A stretch of 64,000 nucleotides of DNA from the NCBI GenBank assembly GCA_041572755.1, contig JBFFRY010000008.1, positions 10,500-74,499 on the forward strand, given 5' to 3'. Under the pieces are notes generated by a model. It was given only the letters and a program-made list of their open reading frames with translations, was not told the origin of the DNA and did no database searches. Origin of the DNA: JBFELU01 sp041572755. Its GTDB lineage: Bacteria; Actinomycetota; Acidimicrobiia; Spongiisociales; UBA11373. This document shows, piece after piece, positions 20,173-27,710 of this stretch (positions are counted from its first letter, which is position 1; each line of letters starts with the position of its first letter). Position numbers and translations under genes: made by a program.

Positions 20173-20531
20173 CGCTCCACGCGCATCGAAGATCGGCCGG
20201 TGAGCTCCACCGACCAATCCCCGAGCACTCCGCCGCCGAGGGTGTGCCGCACCGCAACGGTCACCGCCGCCCTTCCGCCGACGTGGTGATCTCGACTGAC
20301 TGCGACCCGGGCACGCGAGGAGAGCTCGGGCCCCAGGAAACGCCGGACCACCGCAACGGCGCGCTCCGGATCGGGGCTGGCCGCCGCTTCCCGGGCACCC
20401 TCCCTGGCAGCCTGGCTCACCTCCAGCTGGGTCCGGGCGACCACTGCGATCTCGACAACCGAGACCAGCACGAGGGCGACCAGCGGAAGGACCAGGGCGA
20501 ACTCCACGGCGGCGCTTCCTTGCTCTTTCAC
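20169..20531 (-). CDS. TadE-like minor pilin
   Basis: This 120-residue pseudopilin is of the TadE family. It has a short basic-acidic head (VKEQGSAAVEF) and then a hydrophobic helix ALVLPLVALVLVSVVEIAVV. The conserved Glu of prepilins is in GSAAVEFALVLP. The rest, including SQAAREGAREAA, is typical of TadE. The GTG start at 20531 overlaps the stop of the Flp gene by four bases, and the stop overlaps the next gene by four bases, so expression is tightly coupled. Confidence 0.85.
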   Translation of the reverse strand: MKEQGSAAVEFALVLPLVALVLVSVVEIAVVARTQLEVSQAAREGAREAAASPDPERAVAVVRRFLGPELSSRARVAVSRDHHVGGRAAVTVAVRHTLGGGVLGDWSVELTGRSSMRVER

Positions 20532-20695
20532 GAGCCCGACGAGACGAGGCCCCGCACGCGCTGTACCACCGAATTGAAGAAATCGGGAAGCACGTCTGAT
20601 CCGGAGGCCCATGTGATGAGAGCGACGGCAATCAATGCCGCCGCCACCATGACGAGCGCATACTCGGCAGTCGCCTGGCCTGATTCGCGATGCAT
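20528..20695 (-). CDS. Flp-type major pilin, very short
   Basis: This 55-residue Flp/DUF4244-like pilin is the probable main subunit of a Tad pilus. The start is MHRESGQATAEYALVMVAAA. The prepilin cleavage region is SGQATAEYAL with the conserved Glu-Tyr pair, and a hydrophobic helix of about 20 residues follows. The mature pilin would be under 50 residues. A GAAGGAG ribosome site (20702-20708) sits six bases before the ATG. The stop overlaps the GTG start of the TadE gene. Confidence 0.85.
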   Translation of the reverse strand: MHRESGQATAEYALVMVAAALIAVALITWASGSDVLPDFFNSVVQRVRGLVSSGS

Positions 20696-20716
20696 CGTCT
20701 TCTCCTTCGTCGTCTG

Positions 20717-21343
20717 TCACGGTGCGATATCGAGCCGCGCCAATGAACCGACCAGCGCCGGCCCCACAACGAGGACCACAAATCCCGGCAGGATCAAGAA
20801 GGCCAGGGGCACCAAGAGCTTCACGGGAAGTCGCCGAGCCGCGGCCTGTGCACGTGCATGAGCCTCGTGCCGGACCTCCCGGGCGAACGCTTCGACCGTC
20901 TCGAGCAGCGGGGCACCCGTCAGGGATGCACGCGCCATGAGCCGGAACAACCGCTCTCCAGAACCCTCCCAGGTGGCCAAGGCCGACGAAGCACCCATCG
21001 TCGAGGTTCGCCGCAACAGCATCTCGACTTCGACGCGGAGCGACAGAGGCACCTCGACGGCTGCTTCCCGAAGGGCTCCGAGTGGTGGCAGACCCGAACT
21101 CAAACCCAGCGCGAGCACATCGGCGAGCAGCAGCACGGCGGATTCCGCGTCGTCGCTGGCAGTGCCCCGGAGTCGACGTCGCCGGAGCGCCGATAAGGCG
21201 ACTGCGGCGGAGCCCACAACGATGGCAAGCAAGGGCCCCACCAGCAACCCGAAGGCCGCGATGGTGATCACCAGCCGCACAGCTGCGGGTGTTGCCCGTC
21301 GACCCGCAGCGAGGGCAACCAGGAGGAACGCCGTGAGCTTCAC
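20717..21343 (-). CDS. Tad pilus inner-membrane protein TadC
   Basis: This 208-residue T2SSF-domain membrane protein is the second of the TadB/TadC pair forming the inner-membrane platform of the pilus. There are hydrophobic segments at the N-terminus (KLTAFLLVALAAG, AAFGLLVGPLLAIVVG) and C-terminus (LVPLAFLILPGFVVLVVGP), the latter being the usual TadC ending. The start is a GTG at 21343 overlapping the TadB stop. The ending RRLPVKLLVPLAFLILPGF is typical of the family. It lies immediately before the Flp pilin gene. Confidence 0.85.
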   Translation of the reverse strand: MKLTAFLLVALAAGRRATPAAVRLVITIAAFGLLVGPLLAIVVGSAAVALSALRRRRLRGTASDDAESAVLLLADVLALGLSSGLPPLGALREAAVEVPLSLRVEVEMLLRRTSTMGASSALATWEGSGERLFRLMARASLTGAPLLETVEAFAREVRHEAHARAQAAARRLPVKLLVPLAFLILPGFVVLVVGPALVGSLARLDIAP

Positions 21344-22008
21344 GACCGCCGCACCATCCAGGCGACGACGGAGACGCCGAACGCGACCAATCCGAACCCG
21401 ACACCGAGAACCCAGGCGGTACTGCCGGAGAGATCCCTCCAGGTCGAACCTGTCCCCATCACGGCCAGAAGCGAGAGAAGAGCCACCGGCGCGCCGCCCA
21501 CCAGCCATGCCGATGCTCGAGCCTGTGCGGTGAGGGCGCGGCGTTCGCGCTCGAGGGTGCTCACCTCCTCTGCTCGACCGGCGAGTGTCAACATGACCGG
21601 GCCGACCCGACCTCCGGCGGCGTCGGCCAGACGAAAGGCCGACGCCGCCACGGCGCCGTTGAGAGGCAAGGCCGATTGCAGAGCCGCCCCGATCTGGGTG
21701 GCGGAAGCACCGACGTGACTCAGCCGCACGACTCGGTCGAGGCCCAGCTCAGGCGACCGGAGGGCCGCCTCAATGAGGCCCGTCCGCAGGGAGGAGCCTC
21801 CGGCGAGCTCGCCGGCGAGAGCCCGGAGGAAGGCGGCTTCCTCCCCGGGACCGACCCGGCCGCGGAGCACCCAGTTCGCCAGCACCGACCACAGGGCAAC
21901 CAAGACGAGAAAGAGGAGAGGCTCGGCCAACGCCACCATGACGACGATGAGCAAACCGATAGGCAGGCCCGCGAGGAGACCCACAACACCCAGGGCAACG
22001 ATCAGCAT
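21340..22008 (-). CDS. Tad pilus inner-membrane protein TadB
   Basis: This 222-residue membrane protein has a T2SSF domain and is the partner of TadC in the pilus assembly platform. Two N-terminal hydrophobic segments, a central soluble helical domain (ALAGELAGGSSLRTGLIEAA) and two C-terminal helices are visible. The family feature GGSSLRTGL is present. The 5' end overlaps the ATPase stop by about seven bases, and the 3' end overlaps TadC by four bases. Confidence 0.85.
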   Translation of the reverse strand: MLIVALGVVGLLAGLPIGLLIVVMVALAEPLLFLVLVALWSVLANWVLRGRVGPGEEAAFLRALAGELAGGSSLRTGLIEAALRSPELGLDRVVRLSHVGASATQIGAALQSALPLNGAVAASAFRLADAAGGRVGPVMLTLAGRAEEVSTLERERRALTAQARASAWLVGGAPVALLSLLAVMGTGSTWRDLSGSTAWVLGVGFGLVAFGVSVVAWMVRRS

Positions 22009-23075
22009 TCGTAGATCGCTTCAGGGCCCTCGAGACCCACTCGGGCGATGATCCCAACCCGGCGGTGATCGCCGTGCCTCTCGACATGCACGATCAGATC
22101 CACTGCGGAGAGCAACTGCCGACGCACCGCCTCCTCGGGAACCCTGCGATCTCCTGAAACCGCCAGCGTCTCGAGCCGCCAGAGCGCTTCCGAGGGACCA
22201 TTGGCGTGCACGGTCCCCATCGAGCCGTCGTGGCCCGTGCTCATTGCCTGGATCAGATCGAGGGCCTCCGAGCCTCGAACCTCACCGACGATGATGCGAT
22301 CCGGCCGGAGGCGTAACGCGTGCCGCAGGAGCGCTCGGAGAGTGACCTCGCCTGCGCCCTCAGCGTTCGGTGGGCGGGCCTCGAGGCGCACGGTGTGGCC
22401 CTGGAGCCGGAGTTCGGCCGAGTCTTCAATGGTGATCACCCGCTCCTGCGAGGGGATCTCCCCCGACAGCACGTTCAGCAATGTGGTCTTCCCCGAGCCG
22501 GTGCCCCCACTGACAAGGAGGTTGCAGCGATCGCGTATCGCCTCGGCGAGCAGATCTGCTCCATCGGATCGGATGGCCTTCACAGCAACGAGGCCGGCGA
22601 GATCGGCAACGGCAGGGGTGAACCGGCGGATGGCGAGGATCGGCCCGTCCACCGCTGCCGGGGGCACCACCGCATGGAGCCGCGATCCATCCGGCAGCCT
22701 CGCATCCACGGCAGGAGATGAGCGGTCGATGCGCAGCCCGAGCGGGGCGAGGGATCGCTCGATGGCTGCGAGGATCGCCGCACTATCAGGGAAGGTGACT
22801 CCGGCTGGCTCCAGCCTGCCGCTGCGCTCCACCCACACCTCATCGGGGGCATTCACGAGGACATCGCTGACCTCGCGATCGGCCAGCAAAGGCTCGAGTG
22901 GGCCCAAACCGACGAGGGAGTCCACGGCTGCCGTCGCGATCCCCGGGCCCGACAGTGGCGCCTCCTCGGCGGCGATACGAATCGCGGCCGACTCGAGATC
23001 GCGCCGCCGGAGCGGAACATCGGAATCGATCAGACGATGCACGATTCGCTCTAGAGGCCCCAAGAGACCTCCCAC
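22002..23075 (-). CDS. Tad pilus assembly ATPase (TadA/CpaF)
   Basis: This hexameric secretion ATPase powers pilus assembly. From a GTG at 23075 it has 357 residues. Motifs are Walker A GGTGSGKTT (190-198), the acidic catalytic IEDSAEL (216-222), Walker B RIIVGEVRG (260-268) and the His box TGHDGSMGTVHAN. The N-terminal domain includes GLGPLEPLLADREVSDVLVN, typical of CpaF. The chosen start overlaps the upstream Ssd-like gene by 25 bases. Longer in-frame readings would lie entirely inside that gene, so they were rejected. Confidence 0.92.
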   Translation of the reverse strand: MGGLLGPLERIVHRLIDSDVPLRRRDLESAAIRIAAEEAPLSGPGIATAAVDSLVGLGPLEPLLADREVSDVLVNAPDEVWVERSGRLEPAGVTFPDSAAILAAIERSLAPLGLRIDRSSPAVDARLPDGSRLHAVVPPAAVDGPILAIRRFTPAVADLAGLVAVKAIRSDGADLLAEAIRDRCNLLVSGGTGSGKTTLLNVLSGEIPSQERVITIEDSAELRLQGHTVRLEARPPNAEGAGEVTLRALLRHALRLRPDRIIVGEVRGSEALDLIQAMSTGHDGSMGTVHANGPSEALWRLETLAVSGDRRVPEEAVRRQLLSAVDLIVHVERHGDHRRVGIIARVGLEGPEAIYEC

Positions 23076-23614
23076 ACCCGCTTCCAGGCGCGCACCCAGC
23101 GATCGCGACCATGAGGCAGCCGCCCTGCCACGAGACCGGCAACGGTGGCCGGGGCCGGCACCGGGAGCCGTACTCCGGGACCCGGAAGTCGAGCCGGGAT
23201 GGGAGTCGACTGATAGACGGCTGGTCCATCGACCCGTGGGAACAAGCGCCCTGGGAGCAACATCCGCACCGGCACGATCGGGATGGATCTCGTGTGCGGA
23301 ACCGGCCGAGGCGGCATTCTCAAGACGACCCGCGGCCAACCACGGATGAGCGCCTCCACGACCTGATGGGAGCGTTCCAGGCCCACGCCGCCGTTGCGCA
23401 GCACGGCGAGGCCCGGTCTGCTGCCGATCAGGTCATCCCGCTGTGGCTCCGAAACCACCAGATCGGCAAGGGAAGTCGTCGACGGGTAATGGGGCCCCGA
23501 CTCATCGAGATCCACAACGAGGGTCGGTTCCCGAGCCACAGCACCGGCGAGCCCGAGAGGCGCAAGCGCCCCGAGCAAGCCGTCCTCCGGTGTCCATACA
23601 GCGAGCACCGGCAT
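23051..23614 (-). CDS. Truncated Ssd/TadZ-like protein without P-loop
   Basis: This 187-residue protein occupies the position of the MinD-like Ssd/TadZ protein at the head of actinobacterial Tad operons (Rv3660c in M. tuberculosis). The region MPVLAVWTPEDGLLGALAPLGLAGAVAREP with TLVVDLDESGPHYPST resembles the deviant Walker and switch regions of such proteins. However, there is no Gly-Lys-Thr/Ser nucleotide-binding loop, and the chain is about half the usual length. It may act as a polar localiser without ATPase activity, or be decaying. It overlaps the TadA start by 25 bases. Confidence 0.6.
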   Translation of the reverse strand: MPVLAVWTPEDGLLGALAPLGLAGAVAREPTLVVDLDESGPHYPSTTSLADLVVSEPQRDDLIGSRPGLAVLRNGGVGLERSHQVVEALIRGWPRVVLRMPPRPVPHTRSIPIVPVRMLLPGRLFPRVDGPAVYQSTPIPARLPGPGVRLPVPAPATVAGLVAGRLPHGRDRWVRAWKRVWEVSWGL

Positions 23615-23840
23615 CGCATCCTCGGATCGGAAGCAGCGGCAACGTACCGAACGGGGAACCCGCCCTCAAGGGGTCACACCTCGACGGCCCGAAGCATCGA
23701 CCGGGACAGCTCGTCATCTGACTTCGGTCGGTTCCGGCGCGGGTTGGAGGTCGTGGAACCCGGCTCTCGTGACACCAAGACCGGCGTCGAATGCTTGCCG
23801 GCCCTATCTAGGTCTTCCTCGCTGCTTAGATCACGGGACG

Positions 23841-25172
23841 GTGTCTGATCGGCAACCAACCCGCGCAAGCGCTGGGCTGCTGGCTGCGGTGGCCACGGAG
23901 TGGCGCGAGTTGGGGTGGGTCGGTCGCGTCGGCCTCGGGGGTATCGCCGTTGCTCTGGTGCTCACCGTCGCCCTGGGGTTCTTCATTGTCGAGTCGTCGC
24001 GCAGACACCTTCTCGATGGACGGACAGATCTCATGCGAACGATCACTGCTGATCTTGCCGATCGGGGTGTGATTCCTGAGGCGATCGGGAGTGCCGCCGG
24101 ATTGGAGCGCCTGGAAGAGGAAGTCAACCTCCGTTTGTTGGGCGGAGAGACGGTCAGGGTCAAGCTCTGGACCGCGGATGGAACCATCGCGTATTCATCG
24201 GGCGGTGACCTGACGGGTCAGGAATTCGAGTTGAGTGACCTTGCCGAGCTCGCCTTTGCCGGCGAAGCGGTATCCGGCATCTCGACACTCGACGAAGATG
24301 CTCACGCACTCGAGCGGGATCTCGGTCGGCTCATCGAGTTCTACGTGCCGATCTTCGGTGAGTCGGGGGAGGTCACGGCCGTCTTCGAAGTCGAACAGCT
24401 GACCGACACGCTCGATCGGCAGCTGAGTGACATCCGACTCAACACCTGGCTCAGCATTGGTCTCGGGCTCGGCGTCCTCTCCGTGTTCATGGGCAGCTTG
24501 ACCTTGGCGGGTGCCAGGGCGATCGACCGTCGGCGGCGTCAGGCCGAGAGGCTCCTGGGGGAACTACTTCGAACCCAGGATGCCGAGCGGAAGAGGATCG
24601 TCGGTTCGCTCCACGACGACGTGGGCCAACCCCTCTACCGGCTGTTGTACGGGCTCGAAGGAAGCCGGGTGAAACTGAGTGACGACGATCCCGTGCGGCA
24701 GGAACTGGCAACCATGGAGGGGCTGGTCAGGGATGTCGATCGCACCCTGAGGGAGGAGCTGCGGCTTCTTCACAGAAGCGACGCCGATGACCTGGGGATC
24801 CGAGCCGCGCTCGCCGAACTCGTCGAGACCGTCCGCAACGAGTCGGACCTGGACATCGAGTTGAGACTGGACACGGGTCCACTGGCCGTCGGCCTCGGGC
24901 CTTCGGTGCTCTTCCGGGCGGCCGAGGAGGCGCTGATCAACGTGCGAAAGCACGCTGGAGCCGCCAGCGTCAGGGTGCGCCTCACCGAAGCCGAGAATCG
25001 GCTCACCCTCGAGGTCGTCGACGACGGCCGAGGGTACGACCACAAGGTGGGCCTGGGTCTCACCACGAATCGCGAGAGGCTTGAAGCGGCCGGTGGGGGA
25101 TTGCGCCTGAGTAAGGGACGGGGTGGGGGTACGGTTCTCCACGCCTGGGTACCCCTGGGGCGAGGCCGATGA
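23841..25172 (+). CDS. NarL-type sensor histidine kinase
   Basis: This membrane sensor kinase of the HisKA_3 family has 443 residues from the GTG at 23841. TM1 lies at about 27-51 and TM2 at about 202-226, enclosing a 150-residue extracytoplasmic sensor domain. This is followed by a short linker, the dimerisation box DAERKRIVGSLHDDVGQ with phospho-acceptor H258, and an HATPase domain (EEALINVRKHA, VVDDGRGYD, GLTTNRERLEAAGG). The stop overlaps the response regulator start by ATGA, so the pair is translationally coupled. The signal is unknown. The copper-handling operon lies directly downstream of the pair. Confidence 0.92.
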   Translation: MSDRQPTRASAGLLAAVATEWRELGWVGRVGLGGIAVALVLTVALGFFIVESSRRHLLDGRTDLMRTITADLADRGVIPEAIGSAAGLERLEEEVNLRLLGGETVRVKLWTADGTIAYSSGGDLTGQEFELSDLAELAFAGEAVSGISTLDEDAHALERDLGRLIEFYVPIFGESGEVTAVFEVEQLTDTLDRQLSDIRLNTWLSIGLGLGVLSVFMGSLTLAGARAIDRRRRQAERLLGELLRTQDAERKRIVGSLHDDVGQPLYRLLYGLEGSRVKLSDDDPVRQELATMEGLVRDVDRTLREELRLLHRSDADDLGIRAALAELVETVRNESDLDIELRLDTGPLAVGLGPSVLFRAAEEALINVRKHAGAASVRVRLTEAENRLTLEVVDDGRGYDHKVGLGLTTNRERLEAAGGGLRLSKGRGGGTVLHAWVPLGRGR

Positions 25173-25783
25173 AGCTCATCATTGCGGACGATCACTCTGT
25201 GGTTCGTGACGGCCTGCGCTGGATGCTCTCGGACCGGGAAGACATTCAGATCGTCGCCGAGGCCGGCGACGGCTCAGAACTCCTTCAAGTCCTTCAAGGC
25301 CAGGCAGCCGACATCGTTCTTCTCGATGTCCGAATGCCGGGCCTATCCGGCTTGGATGCCCTACCCGAGATCCGGGAGAGCCATCCGGAGACGAAGGTGA
25401 TCGTCCTGTCCATGCACGACGAACCGGCCTACGTGCGCCAGGCACTCTCACTCGGAGCCGCCGGCTACGTTCTGAAGAGTTCAGGCCGCGACGAACTCAT
25501 TCGCGCCCTCGAAGAGGTCGCCCGGGGCGGCACCTATGTGCAGGGTGAGGTCGCTGCTCCTCTGGCCGAACCTGGTGCCGACCAAGCGCATGGACTGAGC
25601 CCTCGGGAGCTCGACGTCCTTGTTCTGCTGGCGGAAGGCATGGAGAACAAGCAGGTAGCCCGCGCCCTGGGGATCAGCGAGGCAACCGTCAAGACCCACA
25701 TCAAATCCATCTTTGAACGGCTCGGTGTCCGCAGCCGAGCCGAAGCAGTCGCAGTGGGAATGCGCACCGGGATCATCGACTAG
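25169..25783 (+). CDS. LuxR/NarL-family response regulator
   Basis: This 204-residue DNA-binding regulator is phosphorylated by the kinase encoded just upstream. The receiver domain has the acidic pocket D7-D8 (IIADDHS), phospho-acceptor D53 (LLDVRMPG) and the conserved Lys in GYVLKSS. The C-terminal LuxR-type helix-turn-helix includes LSPRELDVLVLLAEGMENKQ and SEATVKTHIKSIFERLGV. A strong hairpin follows the stop codon at once. Possible targets include the adjacent copper-protein operon, which is an inference from position. Confidence 0.93.
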   Translation: MKLIIADDHSVVRDGLRWMLSDREDIQIVAEAGDGSELLQVLQGQAADIVLLDVRMPGLSGLDALPEIRESHPETKVIVLSMHDEPAYVRQALSLGAAGYVLKSSGRDELIRALEEVARGGTYVQGEVAAPLAEPGADQAHGLSPRELDVLVLLAEGMENKQVARALGISEATVKTHIKSIFERLGVRSRAEAVAVGMRTGIID

Positions 25784-25805
25784 GGGTCACCCGAATGGGT
25801 GACCC
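25784..25805 (+). terminator. Hairpin after response regulator gene
   Basis: A perfect 9-bp stem GGGTCACCC / GGGTGACCC with a GAAT loop starts one base after the stop codon. Only TTCC follows it, so the U-tract is poor, as is common for actinobacterial terminators. It probably separates the two-component genes from the downstream copper operon. Confidence 0.6.
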
Positions 25806-25860
25806 TTCCAAGACCACATAGGCGATGGTTGCTGAGCCGGCGCACAGATACCTTGTCGAT

Positions 25861-26211
25861 ATGACATCAGCAGCGCCGCTCCGTTCATCCCCGCGTGAAG
25901 TCATGCCGATCGCGGTATTCCGTGACCCGACACATGACGTGACGATCATCGACGTCTCTGCGTGGCCGGTGCCGATCGATCGAGCAGTCTTGGCACGGCT
26001 CGGCGATCCCGTGCTGGTCTGCTTTGGGGATCACTCGACTCTCTGCCCTCTCACACCTCTCCAGGACTCGGTCGAGGTTCATGGTGTCGTCTTGGAACTC
26101 AGAGACGGGAGCGACGAGGAGCAGGCCTTTCTCGAGAGCTTCACCGGGTTGATCGACCCCGCAGTTCCGGTTCGAGTCCTGCCCCGCACTTCCAGCAAGG
26201 AGATCACATGA
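25861..26211 (+). CDS. Hypothetical protein, first gene of copper-type operon
   Basis: This soluble protein of about 116 residues was not recognised. It has no Cys-rich or membrane segment. The central part (DVTIIDVSAWPVPIDRAVLARLGDPVLVCFGD) suggests an alpha/beta fold, with one Cys in VLVCFGD and one in STLCPLTP. The start is uncertain: ATGs at 25825, 25861 and 25903 are in frame. The 25861 ATG was chosen because TACCTT lies six bases upstream, which would fit a leaderless mRNA. The stop overlaps the cupredoxin start (ATGATGA), so it is coupled to the metal-binding lipoprotein. Confidence 0.5.
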   Translation: MTSAAPLRSSPREVMPIAVFRDPTHDVTIIDVSAWPVPIDRAVLARLGDPVLVCFGDHSTLCPLTPLQDSVEVHGVVLELRDGSDEEQAFLESFTGLIDPAVPVRVLPRTSSKEIT

Positions 26212-27038
26212 TGAGACATCGCCTGCACCTGGGTGCGTTGACTCTCGCCCTTGTTGCCTGGGCCTGCGGCGAGCCGTCTCCAGCCGCCCCGACGGCCGAA
26301 CAGGATCGAGTCAACGCAGTGGCTGCTACCAACGAGGCGATCGACGACTGCTTCGAGGCCACCACGGTGGAGCATCACGATGCGGGCCATGACGACGCCG
26401 ACGGGCACCACGACGACGGCAGCGACGCCGGTCATGACGACGCCGACGGGCACCACGACGACGGCAGCGACGCCGGTCATGACGACGCCGACGGGCACCA
26501 CGACGACGACGACGGGGAAATGGCCGGAATGTCGGCCGAGGAACACGCCGCCATGGAAGACACCGGTCATGACGACGCCGACGGGCACCACGACGACGCC
26601 GACGATGGGCATCACGACGACGCCGAGGATCCCTGCGCAGACGTAGTTGACAGCCTTGCGAAGGGACCGGTGGATCGAGTGATCAAGGTCGATCTGCGCG
26701 GCCTCCGCTTCAAGCCCAACCTGCTGGTGATCCAGCCCGGTGAGACCGTTCGCTTCGAGATCACCAACTCTTGGCTCGACGAGCACGAGTTCCGACTCAC
26801 CAATGCTGCGGATGCCGAAGCCCACATCACCGGAGGACACCAACACGCACACGAGATCGTGAAAGGGTTCCACACGGAGGGAACCGACCTATTGGCTCTC
26901 ATTCAGCCCGGCGAGACCATCGCCCTCGATGTGACGTTCGACGGCTCTCTGCCCTGGTCGATTGTTGCGTGCATGATCCCCGGTCACTACGAAGAGGGCA
27001 TGTGGGCTGAGATCCACGTCCTCGAGACGACGCTATGA
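26208..27038 (+). CDS. His/Asp-rich cupredoxin lipoprotein
   Basis: This 276-residue envelope protein probably binds copper. It begins with a signal peptide ending in LALVAWAC, where Cys20 may be lipidated, although the lipobox is imperfect. Residues 56-140 are a metal-binding tract of repeated GHDDADGHHDD units. The C-terminal domain (about 155-276) is a cupredoxin: H193 (DEHEF), C255, H260 and M265 in ACMIPGHYEEGM give a full type-1 copper ligand set with C-x4-H-x4-M spacing. An AAGGAG ribosome site lies five bases before the first ATG at 26208 and eight before a second at 26211. The stop overlaps the ATG of the DUF411 selenoprotein gene, which points to a joint role in copper handling. Confidence 0.85.
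   Translation: MMRHRLHLGALTLALVAWACGEPSPAAPTAEQDRVNAVAATNEAIDDCFEATTVEHHDAGHDDADGHHDDGSDAGHDDADGHHDDGSDAGHDDADGHHDDDDGEMAGMSAEEHAAMEDTGHDDADGHHDDADDGHHDDAEDPCADVVDSLAKGPVDRVIKVDLRGLRFKPNLLVIQPGETVRFEITNSWLDEHEFRLTNAADAEAHITGGHQHAHEIVKGFHTEGTDLLALIQPGETIALDVTFDGSLPWSIVACMIPGHYEEGMWAEIHVLETTL
26385..26635 (+). repeat. 45-base tandem repeats encoding GHDDADGHHDDGSDA
   Basis: Three consecutive 45-base units (26385-26429, 26430-26474, 26475-26519) encode the 15-residue unit GHDDADGHHDDGSDA. The third diverges at its end. A further partial copy starts near 26566 and is followed by a shorter GHHDDAED. The near-identity of the copies at DNA level suggests recent expansion by slippage or unequal exchange. 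The encoded His and Asp residues should chelate divalent metals. Confidence 0.9.
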
Positions 27039-27574
27039 ACCGGAGGGATGGGTATCGGCTCTCGGCGAGGCGGATCCTGGGCGGACCGAGTGTGCTCACC
27101 GCATTGCTGCTTCTGGCGTCACTGGCACTCACGGGCTGCGGCGGTGAGACGACCGCCGTCGACGACGAGCCGTCTTCTGTGCACGGGGCTGTCGACCTGA
27201 GTGGGGTCGAAGTTCAGATTCTTCAATCACCCGGCTGAGGGTGCTGCGATGGGTGGTCGGAATACATGACCGACCACGGGGCGACGGTCGTCGTCACTTC
27301 GGACCCGTTTCTGATCGAGACCAAGATGGAGCTGGGCATACCCGTCGAAGCGTATGCCTGCCACTCGGCATTGATCGAGGGCTACGTGATCGAGGGGCAT
27401 GTGCCCGTCGACGCGATCGACCGGTTGTTGACCGCTCGTCCTGACGCGATCGGGATTGCCGTGCCCGGCATGCCGTCGGATTCGCCCGGTATGGGTGGTG
27501 ATCCAGAGACCTGGTCGGGACTGGACGTCCTCCTGATCGGCAACGACGGGGTGCTCCTCTCCTTCGACTACTAG
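27035..27574 (+). CDS. DUF411/CopG-like lipoprotein, in-frame UGA (selenocysteine)
   Basis: Reading through the TGA at 27236-27238 gives one continuous 179-residue protein. It has a signal peptide with lipobox LTGC, a short linker and a full DUF411 domain. CopG of Pseudomonas, a DUF411 thioredoxin-fold copper oxidoreductase, has a CxCC motif. Cys-containing relatives typically read SPxCGCC, while here the same place reads SPG-U-GCC, with Sec at 68 and Cys at 70 and 71. The family features ACHSALIEGYVIEGHVP and PGMPSDSPGMGG follow the TGA without any frameshift. Upstream of the TGA lies only the signal and first strand, so termination there would give a useless 67-residue stub. The ATG overlaps the cupredoxin stop (ATGA). 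A SECIS-like hairpin follows the TGA. A paralogue with the same TGA is at 39937-40452. Confidence 0.88.
27253..27277 (+). promoter_or_regulatory. Putative bacterial SECIS hairpin, copy A
   Basis: Starting 15 bases after the TGA, an 8-bp perfect stem GTGGTCGG / CCGACCAC encloses the 9-base loop AATACATGA. If the two top G-C pairs are open, the loop begins with GG, as in known bacterial SECIS elements read by SelB. Stem size and distance from the UGA fit the general bacterial SECIS model. The same stem is present at the same distance in the paralogous gene at 40234-40258. Confidence 0.75.
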
Positions 27575-27710
27575 CGCAAGCCCTCGCCCGATCCGAGTGA
27601 CCTCCGTCCCTCCCGCTTCGCCGAGAGTCGGCCGTCGCGACGGTGCCGCCTCTCCCGCCCCACCGCAGCGGGTCTCCGGCACGGCTCGGGGGTCGCCGAC
27701 CGGCCGATCC

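Noticed and set aside
23674..23868. Small reverse-strand ORF of 64 residues before the Tad operon
   Set aside because: It overlaps the kinase start, has no ribosome site or recognisable feature, and lies in the expected promoter region.
26385..26635. 45-base repeats as a possible CRISPR array
   Set aside because: The units are directly adjacent with no spacers, are in frame, and encode a metal-binding protein tract.
27236..27238. TGA as a nonsense mutation making the DUF411 gene a pseudogene
   Set aside because: The same TGA is at the same residue in a second, diverged paralogue, the downstream frame is intact in both, and the hairpin after it is conserved.
27266..27574. Two separate genes, a 67-residue lipoprotein and a 102-residue protein starting at the internal ATG
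   Set aside because: This would split the DUF411 domain within its CxCC motif and leave a cytoplasmic half without its signal peptide. No ribosome site precedes the internal ATG.
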